From the NCBI GenBank assembly GCA_020845495.1, contig JADLFM010000001.1, positions 1-64,000 of the forward strand: DNA of 64,000 bases. The letters are read 5' to 3'. Made by a program: the position numbers and the translations under genes. Each line of letters opens with the position of its first letter. Position 1 is the stretch's first letter. Of this stretch, positions 34,106-42,885 are shown one piece after another. Source of the DNA: Chloroflexota bacterium (GTDB lineage: Bacteria > Chloroflexota > UBA6077 > JACCZL01). A model generated the notes under the pieces. It was not told the DNA's origin. It saw only the letters and a list, made by a program, of their open reading frames with translations, and made no database searches.

Positions 34106-35860
34106 ATGACGCAGGAGTCCGATCAGCCGAACGGCGCCGCTGGCGGGTTCACGACCAACTCGGGCGCGCGTAGCGCCTCACGCTACGGCGACCCCGGCCT
34201 CGCCGGTTTCATCTCGCGATCGTTCGCCAAGTCGATGGGGTTCTCGGACGACGATCTACGGAAGCCGGTCATTGGCATCGCCCAGACCTGGAGTGAATTC
34301 AACAACTGCCATCAGCACTTCAAGGAGCTCGCAGAAGCGGTGAAACGGGGGATCTGGCAGGCCGGCGGGCTGCCGCTCGAGTTCCCCACCATCTCACTTG
34401 GCGAGATCTTTCTCAGCCCAACCTCGATGTTCTTCCGCAACCTGATGGCGATCGACACCGAGGAGATGATCCGGGCGCAGCCGATGAACGGCGTGGTGCT
34501 GCTCGGCGCCTGCGACAAGACGATCCCGGCGCAGTTGATGGGGGCGGCGAGCGCCGACATCCCGACGATCATGCTCACGGGCGGACCCACGCTGTCCGGG
34601 CGATGGAACGGCCGCGACCTGGGTGCCTGCACGGACTGTCGGGGCTTCTGGACCGAGTACCGAGCCGGCACGATCGATTCAGCGACCCTGGCAGACATCG
34701 AGGACTCGCTCTGCCGGAGCGCCGGTCACTGCACCGTGATGGGCACCGCCAGCACGATGTCGAGTGCCTGTGAGGCGCTGGGCATCGCCCTGCCGGGCGT
34801 CGCCGCCATCCCGGCTCCAGACTCGCGCCGCTACCGGATCGCCGAGGCGACCGGGAAGCAGATCGTCAAGGTCGTCGAGATGGACTTGCGGCCGTCGCGG
34901 ATCATGACCCGCCCGGCCTTCGAGAACGCGATTCGGGTGATGATGGCGCTCGGCGGCTCGACCAACGCTGTCGTTCACTTGCTCGCCATCGCCGGGCGGC
35001 TTGGCATCGGCCTGACCCTAGATGACTTCGACCGGCTGGCGCGTGAGACACCCCTGATCGCCAACATCCGCCCGAGCGGGCGCTGGCAGATGGAGCAATT
35101 GTTCGAAGCCGGCGGCATCCCAGCCGTGATGAAGGAGTTGCTGCCCTTGCTCGACGGCGACTGCATCACGGTCACCGGTCAGACGCTCGCCGAGAATGTG
35201 CGGGACCATGCGGTCAAAAACCCTGATGTCATCCGGCCACTCGCGGATCCGCTGGCGCCGGAAGGCGGCCTCGCGATCCTGCGCGGTAACCTGGCTCCTG
35301 ACGGTGCGGTCATCAAGCACGCCGCCGCGACGCCCGGACTGCTGAAGCACCGTGGCCGCGCCGTCGTCTTCACGAGCGTGGAAGACATGACCGCGCGGGT
35401 CGACGACCCGAACCTCGACGTGACGGCCGACTCGGTCATGGTGATGCAGAATGCAGGGCCGGTCGGAGCGCCAGGCATGCCGGAGGCCGGGAACCTGCCG
35501 ATTCCGAAGAAGCTGTTGGAGCAGGGCATCCGCGATATGGTCCGCATCTCAGACGCGCGGATGAGCGGCACGGCCTACGGCACCGTCGTGCTCCATATCG
35601 CGCCCGAAGCGGCGGTCGGCGGGCCGCTCGCTCTGGTACGGGATGGTGACTGGATCGAACTAGACGTCCCAAACCGGCGTCTGACGCTGGACGTGCCTGA
35701 TAAGGAACTCGCGGCCCGCCGAGCGGCCTGGGCGCCGCCCGCCCCGCGCTACGCTCGCGGTTGGGGGCGTATCTACGTCGAACACGTCATGCAGGCAAAT
35801 CACGGCGCGGACCTCGACATCCTGCTGCCAGCCCGAACGCCAGCCGAACGCACGGTGTAG
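34106..35860 (+). CDS. IlvD/Edd family dehydratase, probably a sugar-acid dehydratase
   Basis: The 584-aa enzyme dehydrates a polyhydroxy acid to a 2-keto acid using an Fe-S cluster. The ligands fit Cys68 (NNCHQHF), Cys136 (GACDKT) and Cys209 (HCTVMGTASTM). The surrounding sequence (SLGEIFLSPTSMFFRNLMA, RAQPMNGVVLLGACDK, GACTDCRGFW) recalls L-arabinonate/D-xylonate dehydratases rather than classical dihydroxy-acid dehydratase IlvD. The start is ATG 34106 with AAGGAG at 34095-34100. No branched-chain amino acid genes are near. The exact substrate is unknown. Confidence 0.8.
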   Translation: MTQESDQPNGAAGGFTTNSGARSASRYGDPGLAGFISRSFAKSMGFSDDDLRKPVIGIAQTWSEFNNCHQHFKELAEAVKRGIWQAGGLPLEFPTISLGEIFLSPTSMFFRNLMAIDTEEMIRAQPMNGVVLLGACDKTIPAQLMGAASADIPTIMLTGGPTLSGRWNGRDLGACTDCRGFWTEYRAGTIDSATLADIEDSLCRSAGHCTVMGTASTMSSACEALGIALPGVAAIPAPDSRRYRIAEATGKQIVKVVEMDLRPSRIMTRPAFENAIRVMMALGGSTNAVVHLLAIAGRLGIGLTLDDFDRLARETPLIANIRPSGRWQMEQLFEAGGIPAVMKELLPLLDGDCITVTGQTLAENVRDHAVKNPDVIRPLADPLAPEGGLAILRGNLAPDGAVIKHAAATPGLLKHRGRAVVFTSVEDMTARVDDPNLDVTADSVMVMQNAGPVGAPGMPEAGNLPIPKKLLEQGIRDMVRISDARMSGTAYGTVVLHIAPEAAVGGPLALVRDGDWIELDVPNRRLTLDVPDKELAARRAAWAPPAPRYARGWGRIYVEHVMQANHGADLDILLPARTPAERTV

Positions 35861-35925
35861 CTCGAGTCGTCATCCTTCCCCTACACTGTAGCGGTAGATG
35901 CGCCGTCCCCAGATCATCACGATCT

Positions 35926-35951
35926 CCCCGCTCCCGCACGCGGGAGCGGGG
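35926..35951 (+). terminator. hairpin after the dehydratase gene
   Basis: CCCCGCTCCCG at 35926-35936 pairs with 35941-35951 around a four-base loop. It is very stable but has no U tract. Confidence 0.5.
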
Positions 35952-36122
35952 CCGCGCGGCTATCTCATGGCTCGGCTGCGCCGGGGCGAGGGGCCGATGA
36001 TAGGCACGATCCTTGCTCACGCCGGCGCTTTCAGGCCGCTCGGCCGTCAGGATAACTACGACCCGGCGGCTGCCTTCCGGCTACACTTATCCTGCAACAG
36101 CCTGGACCAAGAGGAGGACACC

Positions 36123-36344
36123 ATGTGGGGATTCATCCTGGGAGCGGTGGCCGGCGCCGCGGGGTACTGGGCGTACCAGCGCTACGTCATCGGGACCGAT
36201 GATGACGCGTTCGCCGATTTCGAGACCAGTTCGATCGAGCGGCCCAGCCCGACTGAGGTACACGGCCGCCCGTCCGAGAGCGTCCCAGGCTATAGCGAGC
36301 CGGGCGCCACGGGTGCGGCGGGCACCACCAGCCCGACCGCCTGA
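36123..36344 (+). CDS. small membrane-anchored protein
   Basis: The 73-aa product begins MWGFILGAVAGAAGYWAYQRYV, a single glycine-rich helix, followed by an acidic, Ser/Pro-rich tail. A strong ribosome site GAGGAGG at 36111-36117 supports expression. It has a hairpin terminator (36371-36398) and is probably transcribed alone. I do not recognise a family; the helix resembles YtxH-type proteins only in a general way. Confidence 0.65.
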   Translation: MWGFILGAVAGAAGYWAYQRYVIGTDDDAFADFETSSIERPSPTEVHGRPSESVPGYSEPGATGAAGTTSPTA

Positions 36345-36370
36345 GCGATGCGTTCGCAACTGACCCGATG

Positions 36371-36398
36371 AGCGAGGCGGCCGAACGGCCGCCTCGCT
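36371..36398. terminator. perfect 13-bp hairpin
   Basis: AGCGAGGCGGCCG at 36371-36383 pairs with 36386-36398, with two bases between. It separates the small membrane protein gene from the SRPBCC gene. Confidence 0.6.
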
Positions 36399-36426
36399 CG
36401 CATTTCCGGCCAGGCGCCGGGAGAGG

Positions 36427-36897
36427 ATGACGTCCGTGCAGTCGCGGAACGAGGTCTGGATCGACGCCTCGCCAGCGACGGTGTACCAGCTTGCCGCCGA
36501 GATCGAATTCTGGCCGGCGATCCTGCCCCACTATCGGTACGTGCGAATCCTGCGTCGGGATGGTGGCAAGCGGCTCGTAAAGATGGGTGCCACCCGTGAC
36601 GGCTGGCCGGTCAGTTGGACGTCGATTCAGTGGCTCGAACCGGATATCCACCGGATCACCTTTCGCCACGTGGGGGGAGTCACACGCGGGATGGCGGTCG
36701 AATGGGCGATCGTGCCAGGCGCGTCTGGCGGGGTCGACGTGACGATCGCACACCGCTGGGAACCGTGCTGGCCACTCGTCGGCAGTTTCGCCGCCGAACG
36801 CATCATTGGCCCGTACTTCGTCCACAACATCGCCGGCAAGACGCTCGAGCGGATCAAGGAGATCGCCGAGGGCGGGAGCCTGGCCGGCCGCGCCTGA
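36427..36897 (+). CDS. SRPBCC (START/Bet v1-like) family protein
   Basis: The 156-aa product resembles polyketide cyclase/dehydrase and ligand-binding SRPBCC proteins: EVWIDASPATVYQLAAEIEFWPAILPHY at the start, a central beta sheet, and a C-terminal helix with AGKTLERIKEIAE. Such proteins bind hydrophobic ligands or cyclise polyketides, and the ligand here is unknown. GGGAGAGG lies just before the ATG. Confidence 0.75.
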   Translation: MTSVQSRNEVWIDASPATVYQLAAEIEFWPAILPHYRYVRILRRDGGKRLVKMGATRDGWPVSWTSIQWLEPDIHRITFRHVGGVTRGMAVEWAIVPGASGGVDVTIAHRWEPCWPLVGSFAAERIIGPYFVHNIAGKTLERIKEIAEGGSLAGRA

Positions 36898-36930
36898 GCG
36901 CCGCACCGGTCTCGCTCGTTGCCCTCACCC

Positions 36931-36958
36931 GGCCCGCCTCAACCGCGTAAGGCGGGCC
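36931..36958. terminator. hairpin between convergent genes
   Basis: GGCCCGCCT at 36931-36939 pairs with 36950-36958 around ten bases. It lies 33 bases after the SRPBCC stop and may serve both convergent transcripts. Confidence 0.5.
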
Positions 36959-36980
36959 ACCCGCCTGCACGTGCGCGCGT

Positions 36981-37032
36981 GTTACGTGGACCGGTTACGT
37001 GGACCGGTTACGTGGACCGGTTACGTGGACCG
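36981..37032. repeat. 13-bp tandem repeat, four perfect copies
   Basis: GTTACGTGGACCG repeats head to tail at 36981, 36994, 37007 and 37020. It lies between the convergent SRPBCC and glycyl-tRNA synthetase genes, 29 bases from the end of the latter. There are no spacers. Confidence 0.95.
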
Positions 37033-37060
37033 TAACGAGGAGTGCGAGACGAGGCCAACG

Positions 37061-40000
37061 TCACGTGCTTGCGCGTGGCAGTGGCACGTGACTCACCTCG
37101 AACGAGCGGCGTGGAAGATCGCGGACCCGCTGGAGGAGCGCCAGCCGCGCCGTTCGCAGCGCCTCGTCGTCCACCATCACCATGACGTCGGTGAAGAAGC
37201 GATCGATCGGCTCGGCCAACGGCAGCGTAGCGTCGACGAGAGCCTCAACGTCTTCCGGTTCGAGCTGGCCAACCCGCTCTGCCGCCGCATCGTAGGCTAC
37301 CAGAAGCGCGCGGTCGGCCGGCTCGCGGAGCATCGTCGTGTCGAGCGGCAGTAATTCCCCGTGCGGGGAGATTCGGTCGGCACGCTTGATACCAGCCATG
37401 AGCCGCTGGAACCTCTCCGATGCGAGCGCAGCCTGGAGCCGCTCCACGGTCGGAGCGGCAACCCCCGGGCGATCGGCCAGAATAGCGAGCACCGCGTCGA
37501 CGACCTCCTTCATCCAGTCCTGTTCGGTAAGCAGAACCCGCAGGCGCTGTTCGAAGAAGGCGGCGAGCGCATCGCGGCGCTCCGGAGTGAGCGCAACCGG
37601 TGACTCCTCGGCGGCGAGCGCGACGAGCACCGTCAGCGAGGCACGGCTCCGCACGCCGATAAGGATCGAGATCACGCCGAGCGCGGCACGCCGCAGGCCG
37701 TACGGGTCTGACGACCCGGTCGGTTCGAGGCCGGCTGCGAAGCCGGTCACCAGGGTGTCGATCCGGTCGGCCACGGCCAGCACCGTACCGGCCGGGCTGG
37801 CCGGTAGCGCATCGCCAGCACTCTTCGGCTGGTAGTGCTCGGCGATGGCCAGCCCAACGGCCGGCGACTCGCCGGCCGCTCGGGCGTACACCCGGCCCAT
37901 CTCACCCTGAAGTTCGGTCAGTTCGCGGACGAGCCCTGTCGCAAGATCCGCCTTGGCCAGGAGCGCTCCACGAGCGAGGACTTCGCGATCCACGTCGATG
38001 TCGAGCGCGTCGGCGACGTGCGCCGCCAGCCGTTCGAGACGTGCAGATTTGTCGAGCAGTGACCCGAGCCCTTCGAGGAACGTCAGGTGCTCCAACTCCG
38101 GGACGAATGCTGCGAGCGGACGCTTGAGATCCTGCCGGTAGAAATAGAGCGCGTCGGCGAAGCGCGCCCGCAATACCTCCTCGTTGCCCTGACGAATCAG
38201 GTCCACCCGCTCCCGGCGGCCGTTTGCGACGGCGATGAAGCGGGGCAGCAGCGCGCCGTCGGGGGCGTGGACTGGAAAGTAGCGCTGGTGCTTCTTCATG
38301 ACCGTGGTGAGAGCGACGGCCGGTGCCTCCAGCGACTCCGAAGCGAATTCTCCCAGGATCGGCAGCGGCCACTCGACGAGATTGGTCACTTCGTCGAGGA
38401 GGGTAGGATCGTCGTCCGGATGGCCGCCGGCGCTCTCCGCCAGGGCACGTGATCCTTGCACGATCGCGTGCCGCCGCTCGTCGCCACTGAGCGCCACGCC
38501 GAGCGTCTCGAGCAGCGCCGGGTACTCCTCAGCCGACCGAACCTCGACGGGCTGCTGGGTGTCACCGCGCGGGGGGTAGGTGAGGCGGCCGGCCGTGACG
38601 CCGGCAAATGTAGCTGGCACGACCTCGCCGCCCCAGAGTGCGACCAGCCAGCGGACAGGCCGCGCGAAGGTCGTGCCTGGCGCGTCCCAGTACATGGAGC
38701 GCCCGAAGCGCAGTCGCCCGAGCGCCAGGCCGATGACGGCCGAGAGCGCCTCGAGCACCGGCGGCGCCTCGATGCGCTTGCGCGCCATGACGTAGATGCG
38801 CCCGCCGACCTCCTCAGTGGTCAGCGCCTCGACGGTGACACCGGCGCTCCGGGCGAAGCCCTCCGCGGCGCGGGTCGGCCGGCCCTCAGCGTCGTAGGCG
38901 GCAGTCGCAGGCGGCCCCTTGACGACCTCGTCGCGCGATATTCGCTCGTGCCCGACCGATGCCGCCCTGACGACGAGTCGACGCGGCGTCCCCTCGACGC
39001 TGACAGCGCCGTTCCAGATGAGGCCGCTCTCGGCGAGCAGGCGCGGTACCGACATCCGAAGCTGCGCCACCGCCGATGCCACGTCATCGGCTGGCAATTC
39101 CTCTACCCCAAGCTCGACGAGCAGCTCGGCGCGACGCGTCGGATCGGCTGTACCGAGCGAGCTCACCGCCGCGGGCGCCGCGCCGCTCGATGCCTCGTCC
39201 GGGCTGACCGCACCGTCCGCGGGCACGGATAGCGGCAGCAGCGGATAGCCGAGCTCCTCGCGCTGCTGGACGTAGCTGGCGGCAGCACGTCGCGCAAGCG
39301 CACGCATCCGTGCCAGATAGCTCGCCCGCTGGGACACGCCAACCGCGCCGCGCGCATCGAGCAGGTTGAAGGTGTGCGAGCACTTGAGCACTCGATCGAG
39401 TCCGGGCGCCACGAGGCCGGCATCGAGTGCCCGCTGAGCCTCAGCCTCGTGAAGGTCGAACATCATCCGGAGCGCGTCGACGCTGGCGACCTCGAAGTTG
39501 TAGGCGCAGTTCTCCACCTCCGAGCGATGGTAGATGTCGCCATAGGTGACGTACTCGTTCCAGCGGATGTCGGAGATATCGTGCACCCCCTGGAGGTACA
39601 TCGCGATCCGCTCGAGGCCGTAGGTGATCTCCACGGACGGTGGATCGAGGTCCAGGTTGCCACTCTGCTGGAAGTAGGTGAACTGCGTGATCTCCAGGCC
39701 GTCCAGCCACACTTCCCAGCCGAGCCCCCAGGCGCCCAACGACGGCGATTCCCAGTTGTCCTCGACGAAGCGGACGTCGTGCTCGCGGTCGTTGACGCCG
39801 AGCGCGGCAAGGCTTGCCAGGTACAACCCGAGCGGGTCGGACGGGGCCGGCTTGAGGATGACCTGATACTGAAAGTAGTGCTGGTAGCGGTTCGGATTCT
39901 CGGCGTACCGTCCATCAGCCGGCCGGCGCGACGGCTGCGCGTAGGCGACGTTCCACGGCTCCGGACCGAGCACACGCAGGAACGTCGAGGGCGCCATCGT

Positions 40001-40102
40001 CCCGGCGCCGACCTCAACGTCGTACGGCTGGACGACCAGGCACCCGTTCGCCGCCCAGAATGCATCCAGCCGCATCATAATCTCTTGAAATGTAAGCCCT
40101 GC
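37061..40102 (-). CDS. glyS: glycyl-tRNA synthetase, fused alpha and beta chains
   Basis: This 1013-aa protein joins the alpha subunit (about residues 1-290: [33 protein letters not shown]) to the beta subunit (from about 325: [17 protein letters not shown]) through an Ala/Ser/Pro-rich linker. It charges tRNA-Gly. In many bacteria these are two genes, glyQ and glyS; the fusion is known from several lineages. The start is ATG 40102 with GGGAGG four bases upstream. An in-frame ATG six codons earlier lacks one. No T-box was found upstream. Confidence 0.94.
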   Translation of the reverse strand, partial: AGLTFQEIMMRLDAFWAANGCLVVQPYDVEVGAGTMAPSTFLRVLGPEPWNVAYAQPSRRPADGRYAENPNRYQHYFQYQVILKPAPSDPLGLYLASLAALGVNDREHDVRFVEDNWESPSLGAWGLGWEVWLDGLEITQFTYFQQSGNLDLDPPSVEITYGLERIAMYLQGVHDISDIRWNEYVTYGDIYHRSEVENCAYNFEVASVDALRMMFDLHEAEAQRALDAGLVAPGLDRVLKCSHTFNLLDARGAVGVSQRASYLARMRALARRAAASYVQQREELGYPLLPLSVPADGAVSPDEASSGAAPAAVSSLGTADPTRRAELLVELGVEELPADDVASAVAQLRMSVPRLLAESGLIWNGAVSVEGTPRRLVVRAASVGHERISRDEVVKGPPATAAYDAEGRPTRAAEGFARSAGVTVEALTTEEVGGRIYVMARKRIEAPPVLEALSAVIGLALGRLRFGRSMYWDAPGTTFARPVRWLVALWGGEVVPATFAGVTAGRLTYPPRGDTQQPVEVRSAEEYPALLETLGVALSGDERRHAIVQGSRALAESAGGHPDDDPTLLDEVTNLVEWPLPILGEFASESLEAPAVALTTVMKKHQRYFPVHAPDGALLPRFIAVANGRRERVDLIRQGNEEVLRARFADALYFYRQDLKRPLAAFVPELEHLTFLEGLGSLLDKSARLERLAAHVADALDIDVDREVLARGALLAKADLATGLVRELTELQGEMGRVYARAAGESPAVGLAIAEHYQPKSAGDALPASPAGTVLAVADRIDTLVTGFAAGLEPTGSSDPYGLRRAALGVISILIGVRSRASLTVLVALAAEESPVALTPERRDALAAFFEQRLRVLLTEQDWMKEVVDAVLAILADRPGVAAPTVERLQAALASERFQRLMAGIKRADRISPHGELLPLDTTMLREPADRALLVAYDAAAERVGQLEPEDVEALVDATLPLAEPIDRFFTDVMVMVDDEALRTARLALLQRVRDLPRRSFEVSHVPLPRAST

Positions 40103-40127
40103 CATCCTGCCTCCCGGCACGCCCGGG

Positions 40128-40133
40128 AGTATA
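40128..40133 (-). promoter_or_regulatory. -10 box of glyS
   Basis: TATACT on the minus strand, 25 bases before the start codon, is preceded by CGG rather than TGG. The predicted leader is about 19 bases and contains the ribosome site. No -35 box is evident. Confidence 0.4.
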
Positions 40134-40204
40134 CCGGGCCGCTGCGCCCGAACCGCTTATCGGTCTCCACGATCCGCTGAGCCGCACTCGTCTGCACTCG
40201 TTTC

Positions 40205-40241
40205 GCACCCTCTCAGCCGGTGCAGTCGGGTGAGAGGGTGC
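40205..40241 (-). terminator. 11-bp hairpin
   Basis: GCACCCTCTCA at 40205-40215 is the exact inverse of 40231-40241, around a 15-base loop. It lies after the stop of the minus-strand membrane protein gene and before glyS. Confidence 0.5.
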
Positions 40242-40295
40242 TCGGCCGGGGGTGAGGAGGTCCGGATGCGAGTGCAAGGCCGACGGCTGACCGCG

Positions 40296-41000
40296 TTACG
40301 GCGCAGGCGCGGTTGGCGCGGGTGCGGGCATCACCGCTCCGGAGGCAGGCTCGCTCGAGTGGGCGTCAGGTGGTTCGACATGGATGCGGAAGCCTGCCGT
40401 CTCGAGCACGACGGTGGGCGAGCCGAGCAATCGGCGGCCGAACGCGAGCGGCGCTTCCGAGCTCAGAACCGTGCCGAGTACGTCGCGGTACTGCGCGACA
40501 ATCGTACCGGCTCGTCCCTGGCTGGCCTCAGTCTGAATGATCGCGAGAAGATCCGGCCGTTCGTCTGCTCGGAAGACGGCCTCGACCTCTTCATCAGGGC
40601 CGAGCACCGAGGGCCACGCACCCGTACGCGTGGCTTCGAGGCCGGTGTGTGAGGATCCGTGAACGACCGCCAGGACAACGGCGATGGCCGGCCCCTGGCC
40701 AACGTTCTTCGCGGTCAGCCGGAAATCGAAGCCAAAGACCGCATCCGGGAACTCCTCGCGGGTCGATGCCAACCGAAAGACGACACATGGCCGAGCGGCC
40801 TCAGCACGCATGACAGGGGGTCGTTGCTCGCGGGCGCGGCCTCGCTGCCGCGCCTCGACGATGCCCTGGTAGAGAGCCGTTTCGATACGCGTCATGGCCT
40901 TGTCGACACGATACATAATCGATAGCCCGAGGATGACGCACCACACGCCCACGATCGTCGCGACCCAGCTCCCTGCCTGGAGCACATCCCATAACAGCAT
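40296..41000 (-). CDS. membrane-anchored hypothetical protein
   Basis: The 234-aa product has one N-terminal helix (about 8-30: GSWVATIVGVWCVILGLSIMY), a short basic segment, and a soluble domain of mostly beta character (about 65-210) that ends in a Pro/Ala-rich tail. I do not recognise a family. The ATG at 41000 has GGAAAG upstream, and a TAGACT -10-like box lies at 41020-41025. It appears to be a single-gene unit. Confidence 0.6.
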   Translation of the reverse strand: MLLWDVLQAGSWVATIVGVWCVILGLSIMYRVDKAMTRIETALYQGIVEARQRGRAREQRPPVMRAEAARPCVVFRLASTREEFPDAVFGFDFRLTAKNVGQGPAIAVVLAVVHGSSHTGLEATRTGAWPSVLGPDEEVEAVFRADERPDLLAIIQTEASQGRAGTIVAQYRDVLGTVLSSEAPLAFGRRLLGSPTVVLETAGFRIHVEPPDAHSSEPASGAVMPAPAPTAPAP

Positions 41001-41086
41001 CAAGACTTTCCAGAAGGTGAGTCTAGACGCACGGGGACGTGCTTCTCATCACAGCCGCACTACGATTGCAGTACGGTTCGCGCGTC

Positions 41087-41113
41087 ACGGTACGCGAGTA
41101 ACGGTACGCGAGT
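41087..41113. repeat. 14-bp direct repeat, two copies
   Basis: ACGGTACGCGAGT occurs at 41087-41099 and 41101-41113, with a period of 14 bases. Confidence 0.9.
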
Positions 41114-41153
41114 CGGGGTCAGGCGCCGAGTCGCAAGGCCGTCGTGGGCCTTG

Positions 41154-41208
41154 CCCCGGTTGGACCCGCCCCGGTTGGCCTGGCTCCGGTTAGCCATGCC
41201 CCGGTTGG
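41154..41208. repeat. 15-bp period repeat, four imperfect copies
   Basis: CCCCGGTTGG starts at 41154, 41169 and 41199, with a variant CTCCGGTTAG at 41184. The core recurs every 15 bases with diverged flanks, so this is an old or relaxed tandem repeat. Confidence 0.85.
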
Positions 41209-41311
41209 CGCGGGACGGCCGGTGAGGCGGCGGAACAGCGCGGCCGGCTCGGGTCAGAAGGAACCGCAGGCGATTTGCCGAGTACCAGGTACGGCGCGTT
41301 GTGCGGAACGC

Positions 41312-41776
41312 TCAGCGGCTGCGAGGTGGCTCGCTCGCCGACATGCGCGCCTGGCGTCGGAAGTTGACGGTGTCGGCAATCCAGCCGCCGGTGCAGGCAC
41401 CGATCAGGTGGACGAGGTCGCCGAGGATCAGGCCGCCCATATCCATCGGCCCGAGCACTTGCGGGCCGAAGCGGGTCGCCAGGTCGATCTCAGCGTAGGC
41501 CTTGAGCGAGGCTCCAATCAGGATGAAGATCACCGCGACTGCAACGCCCTGGATGACGCCCATGTGGCCGGCGACACGCCCGGCCACGAAGCCGCCCGCC
41601 ACCATCGAAATGAAGGTCAGCGATGCGCGTGCGCCGAGATTGAGCTCCAACTCGGATGCGGTCGCAGCGCCCAGTCCTAACCCGAGGACGAGCGCGACGG
41701 CGAAGCCTAGCGCTACACCCTTCCAGGAGATGACGCTGGTGAGGCTCTGATTCTCGGTTTCTTGCCGCTGTGACAT
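41312..41776 (-). CDS. four-helix membrane protein, TIGR04086-like
   Basis: The 154-aa product has four predicted helices with Gly-rich packing (ALGFAVALVLGLGLGAAT; FISMVAGGFVAGRVAGHMG; GVAVAVIFILIGASL; LGDLVHLIGACTGGWIAD). It resembles a family of small membrane proteins of unknown function. The ATG at 41776 has GGAGCC upstream. It is divergent from etfB; the 223-base gap carries an extended -10 for each direction. Confidence 0.65.
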   Translation of the reverse strand: MSQRQETENQSLTSVISWKGVALGFAVALVLGLGLGAATASELELNLGARASLTFISMVAGGFVAGRVAGHMGVIQGVAVAVIFILIGASLKAYAEIDLATRFGPQVLGPMDMGGLILGDLVHLIGACTGGWIADTVNFRRQARMSASEPPRSR

Positions 41777-41806
41777 GAAGGCTCCACTGGCCGCGCTGCT
41801 GCATGG

Positions 41807-41815
41807 ATGGTACCA
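41807..41815 (-). promoter_or_regulatory. extended -10 promoter of four-helix membrane protein gene
   Basis: The minus strand reads TGGTACCAT, about 31 bases before the start codon. Confidence 0.4.
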
Positions 41816-41844
41816 CGTCCGCGCTGCGGGCCGTGCCGGGAAGC

Positions 41845-41853
41845 ATGCTATGA
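41845..41853 (+). promoter_or_regulatory. extended -10 promoter of etfBA
   Basis: TGCTATGAT has the TGn extension and a -10 of good quality. The leader to etfB would be about 140 bases. No -35 box is apparent. Confidence 0.4.
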
Positions 41854-41999
41854 TCTCGAAGCGGGCGGTGTGCCTCGGCTGCCGTCCGGCCATGCCGCGA
41901 GATGCGTGGCAGGCCACCAGCGTGACCTTTCCACGCGAGAGCCGTGGCCGCACAGCCCAACCTCGCACAGCCCATTTCCCGATGCCGGGAGCAGACCGG

Positions 42000-42788
42000 A
42001 TGAACATCATCGTGACCGTCAAGCAGGTCCCGGATCCGGACATCCCGCCGAGCCACTTCAAGGTGGACGAGTCGGCGCGGAAGGTCGTTCCGCCGGCGGG
42101 CGTCGCGCCTGTGATGAATGGCTATGACGCGAACGCGCTCGAAGCGTCCCTCAGGCTCAAGGAGAAACTGGGTGGCCGGGTGACGGTCGTGACACTCGGC
42201 CCACAGGAGGCTCGCGACACCCTGAAGCGCGCGATTGCGATGGGCGCAGACGCGGCCGTCCACATCAACGACCCGACCTTGCTCGACGGCGACAGCGCGC
42301 TGACAGCCCGTGTCCTGGCAGGTGCCATCGAGAAGATTGGCGGCTTCGACCTGATCCTGTCCGGGCGTCAGGCCAGCGACACCGATGCCGGTCAGGTGCC
42401 GCTCGGCATCGCCGAGATGCTAGGGCTACCGGCTGTCAGCCCGGTCGTTTCCATCGAGGCGGCAAACGGTGGCGTGCGGGTCCACCGGATGGTCGAAGAC
42501 GGCTATCAGGTCATTGACGCGCCCTTGCCGGCAGTGCTGTCGGTGTCCAGCGAGATCGGCGAGCCGCGCTACCCGCCATTGCGGGGCATCATGGCGGCCG
42601 GTCGGGCGCAGATTCCCGTCTGGACCGCCGCGGACCTCGGCCTGACCGACGGTTCGGTCCGCAAGGCAACGCTTCAGCGCCTGTTCGTGGAGCAGCGGGA
42701 CGCACGTGTCGAACTGATCGAGGCCGACTCCCCGGAGGCGGCCGGTGTAGCGCTCGCCGATAAACTGCGCGAGGCCAAACTCATCTAA
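42000..42788 (+). CDS. etfB: electron transfer flavoprotein beta subunit
   Basis: EtfB (262 aa) binds AMP and pairs with EtfA to move electrons from acyl-CoA and related dehydrogenases to the quinone pool. The N-terminus MNIIVTVKQVPDPD, the NGYDANALEASLRLKE segment, and GRQASDTDAGQVPLGIAEMLG are family hallmarks. The start is ATG 42000 with GGGAGCAG upstream. No dehydrogenase or ETF-quinone reductase gene lies in the window. Confidence 0.94.
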   Translation: MNIIVTVKQVPDPDIPPSHFKVDESARKVVPPAGVAPVMNGYDANALEASLRLKEKLGGRVTVVTLGPQEARDTLKRAIAMGADAAVHINDPTLLDGDSALTARVLAGAIEKIGGFDLILSGRQASDTDAGQVPLGIAEMLGLPAVSPVVSIEAANGGVRVHRMVEDGYQVIDAPLPAVLSVSSEIGEPRYPPLRGIMAAGRAQIPVWTAADLGLTDGSVRKATLQRLFVEQRDARVELIEADSPEAAGVALADKLREAKLI

Positions 42789-42885
42789 GAGCCAGGTACG
42801 GCAGCAGGCCGGACCGGGAGATGACACTGACCAACCGGGCGCTCCCGCAGTGGGCGCCCGCGTGACGTCGCTCGGGAGGATCACT

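Larger units (their letters stand above)
41001..41311. other. gene-free stretch with short repeats
   Basis: These 311 bases hold a two-copy 14-bp repeat and a four-copy 15-bp repeat (listed separately), plus a TAGACT box for the preceding minus-strand gene. I see no coding signal. Confidence 0.6.

Noticed and set aside
36981..37032. Possible CRISPR array
   Set aside because: The units abut with no spacers and are only 13 bases long; no cas genes are present.
40121..40295. T-box leader upstream of glycyl-tRNA synthetase
   Set aside because: No AGGGTGGNACC core or Gly specifier context; only an 11-bp hairpin that fits a terminator of the preceding gene.
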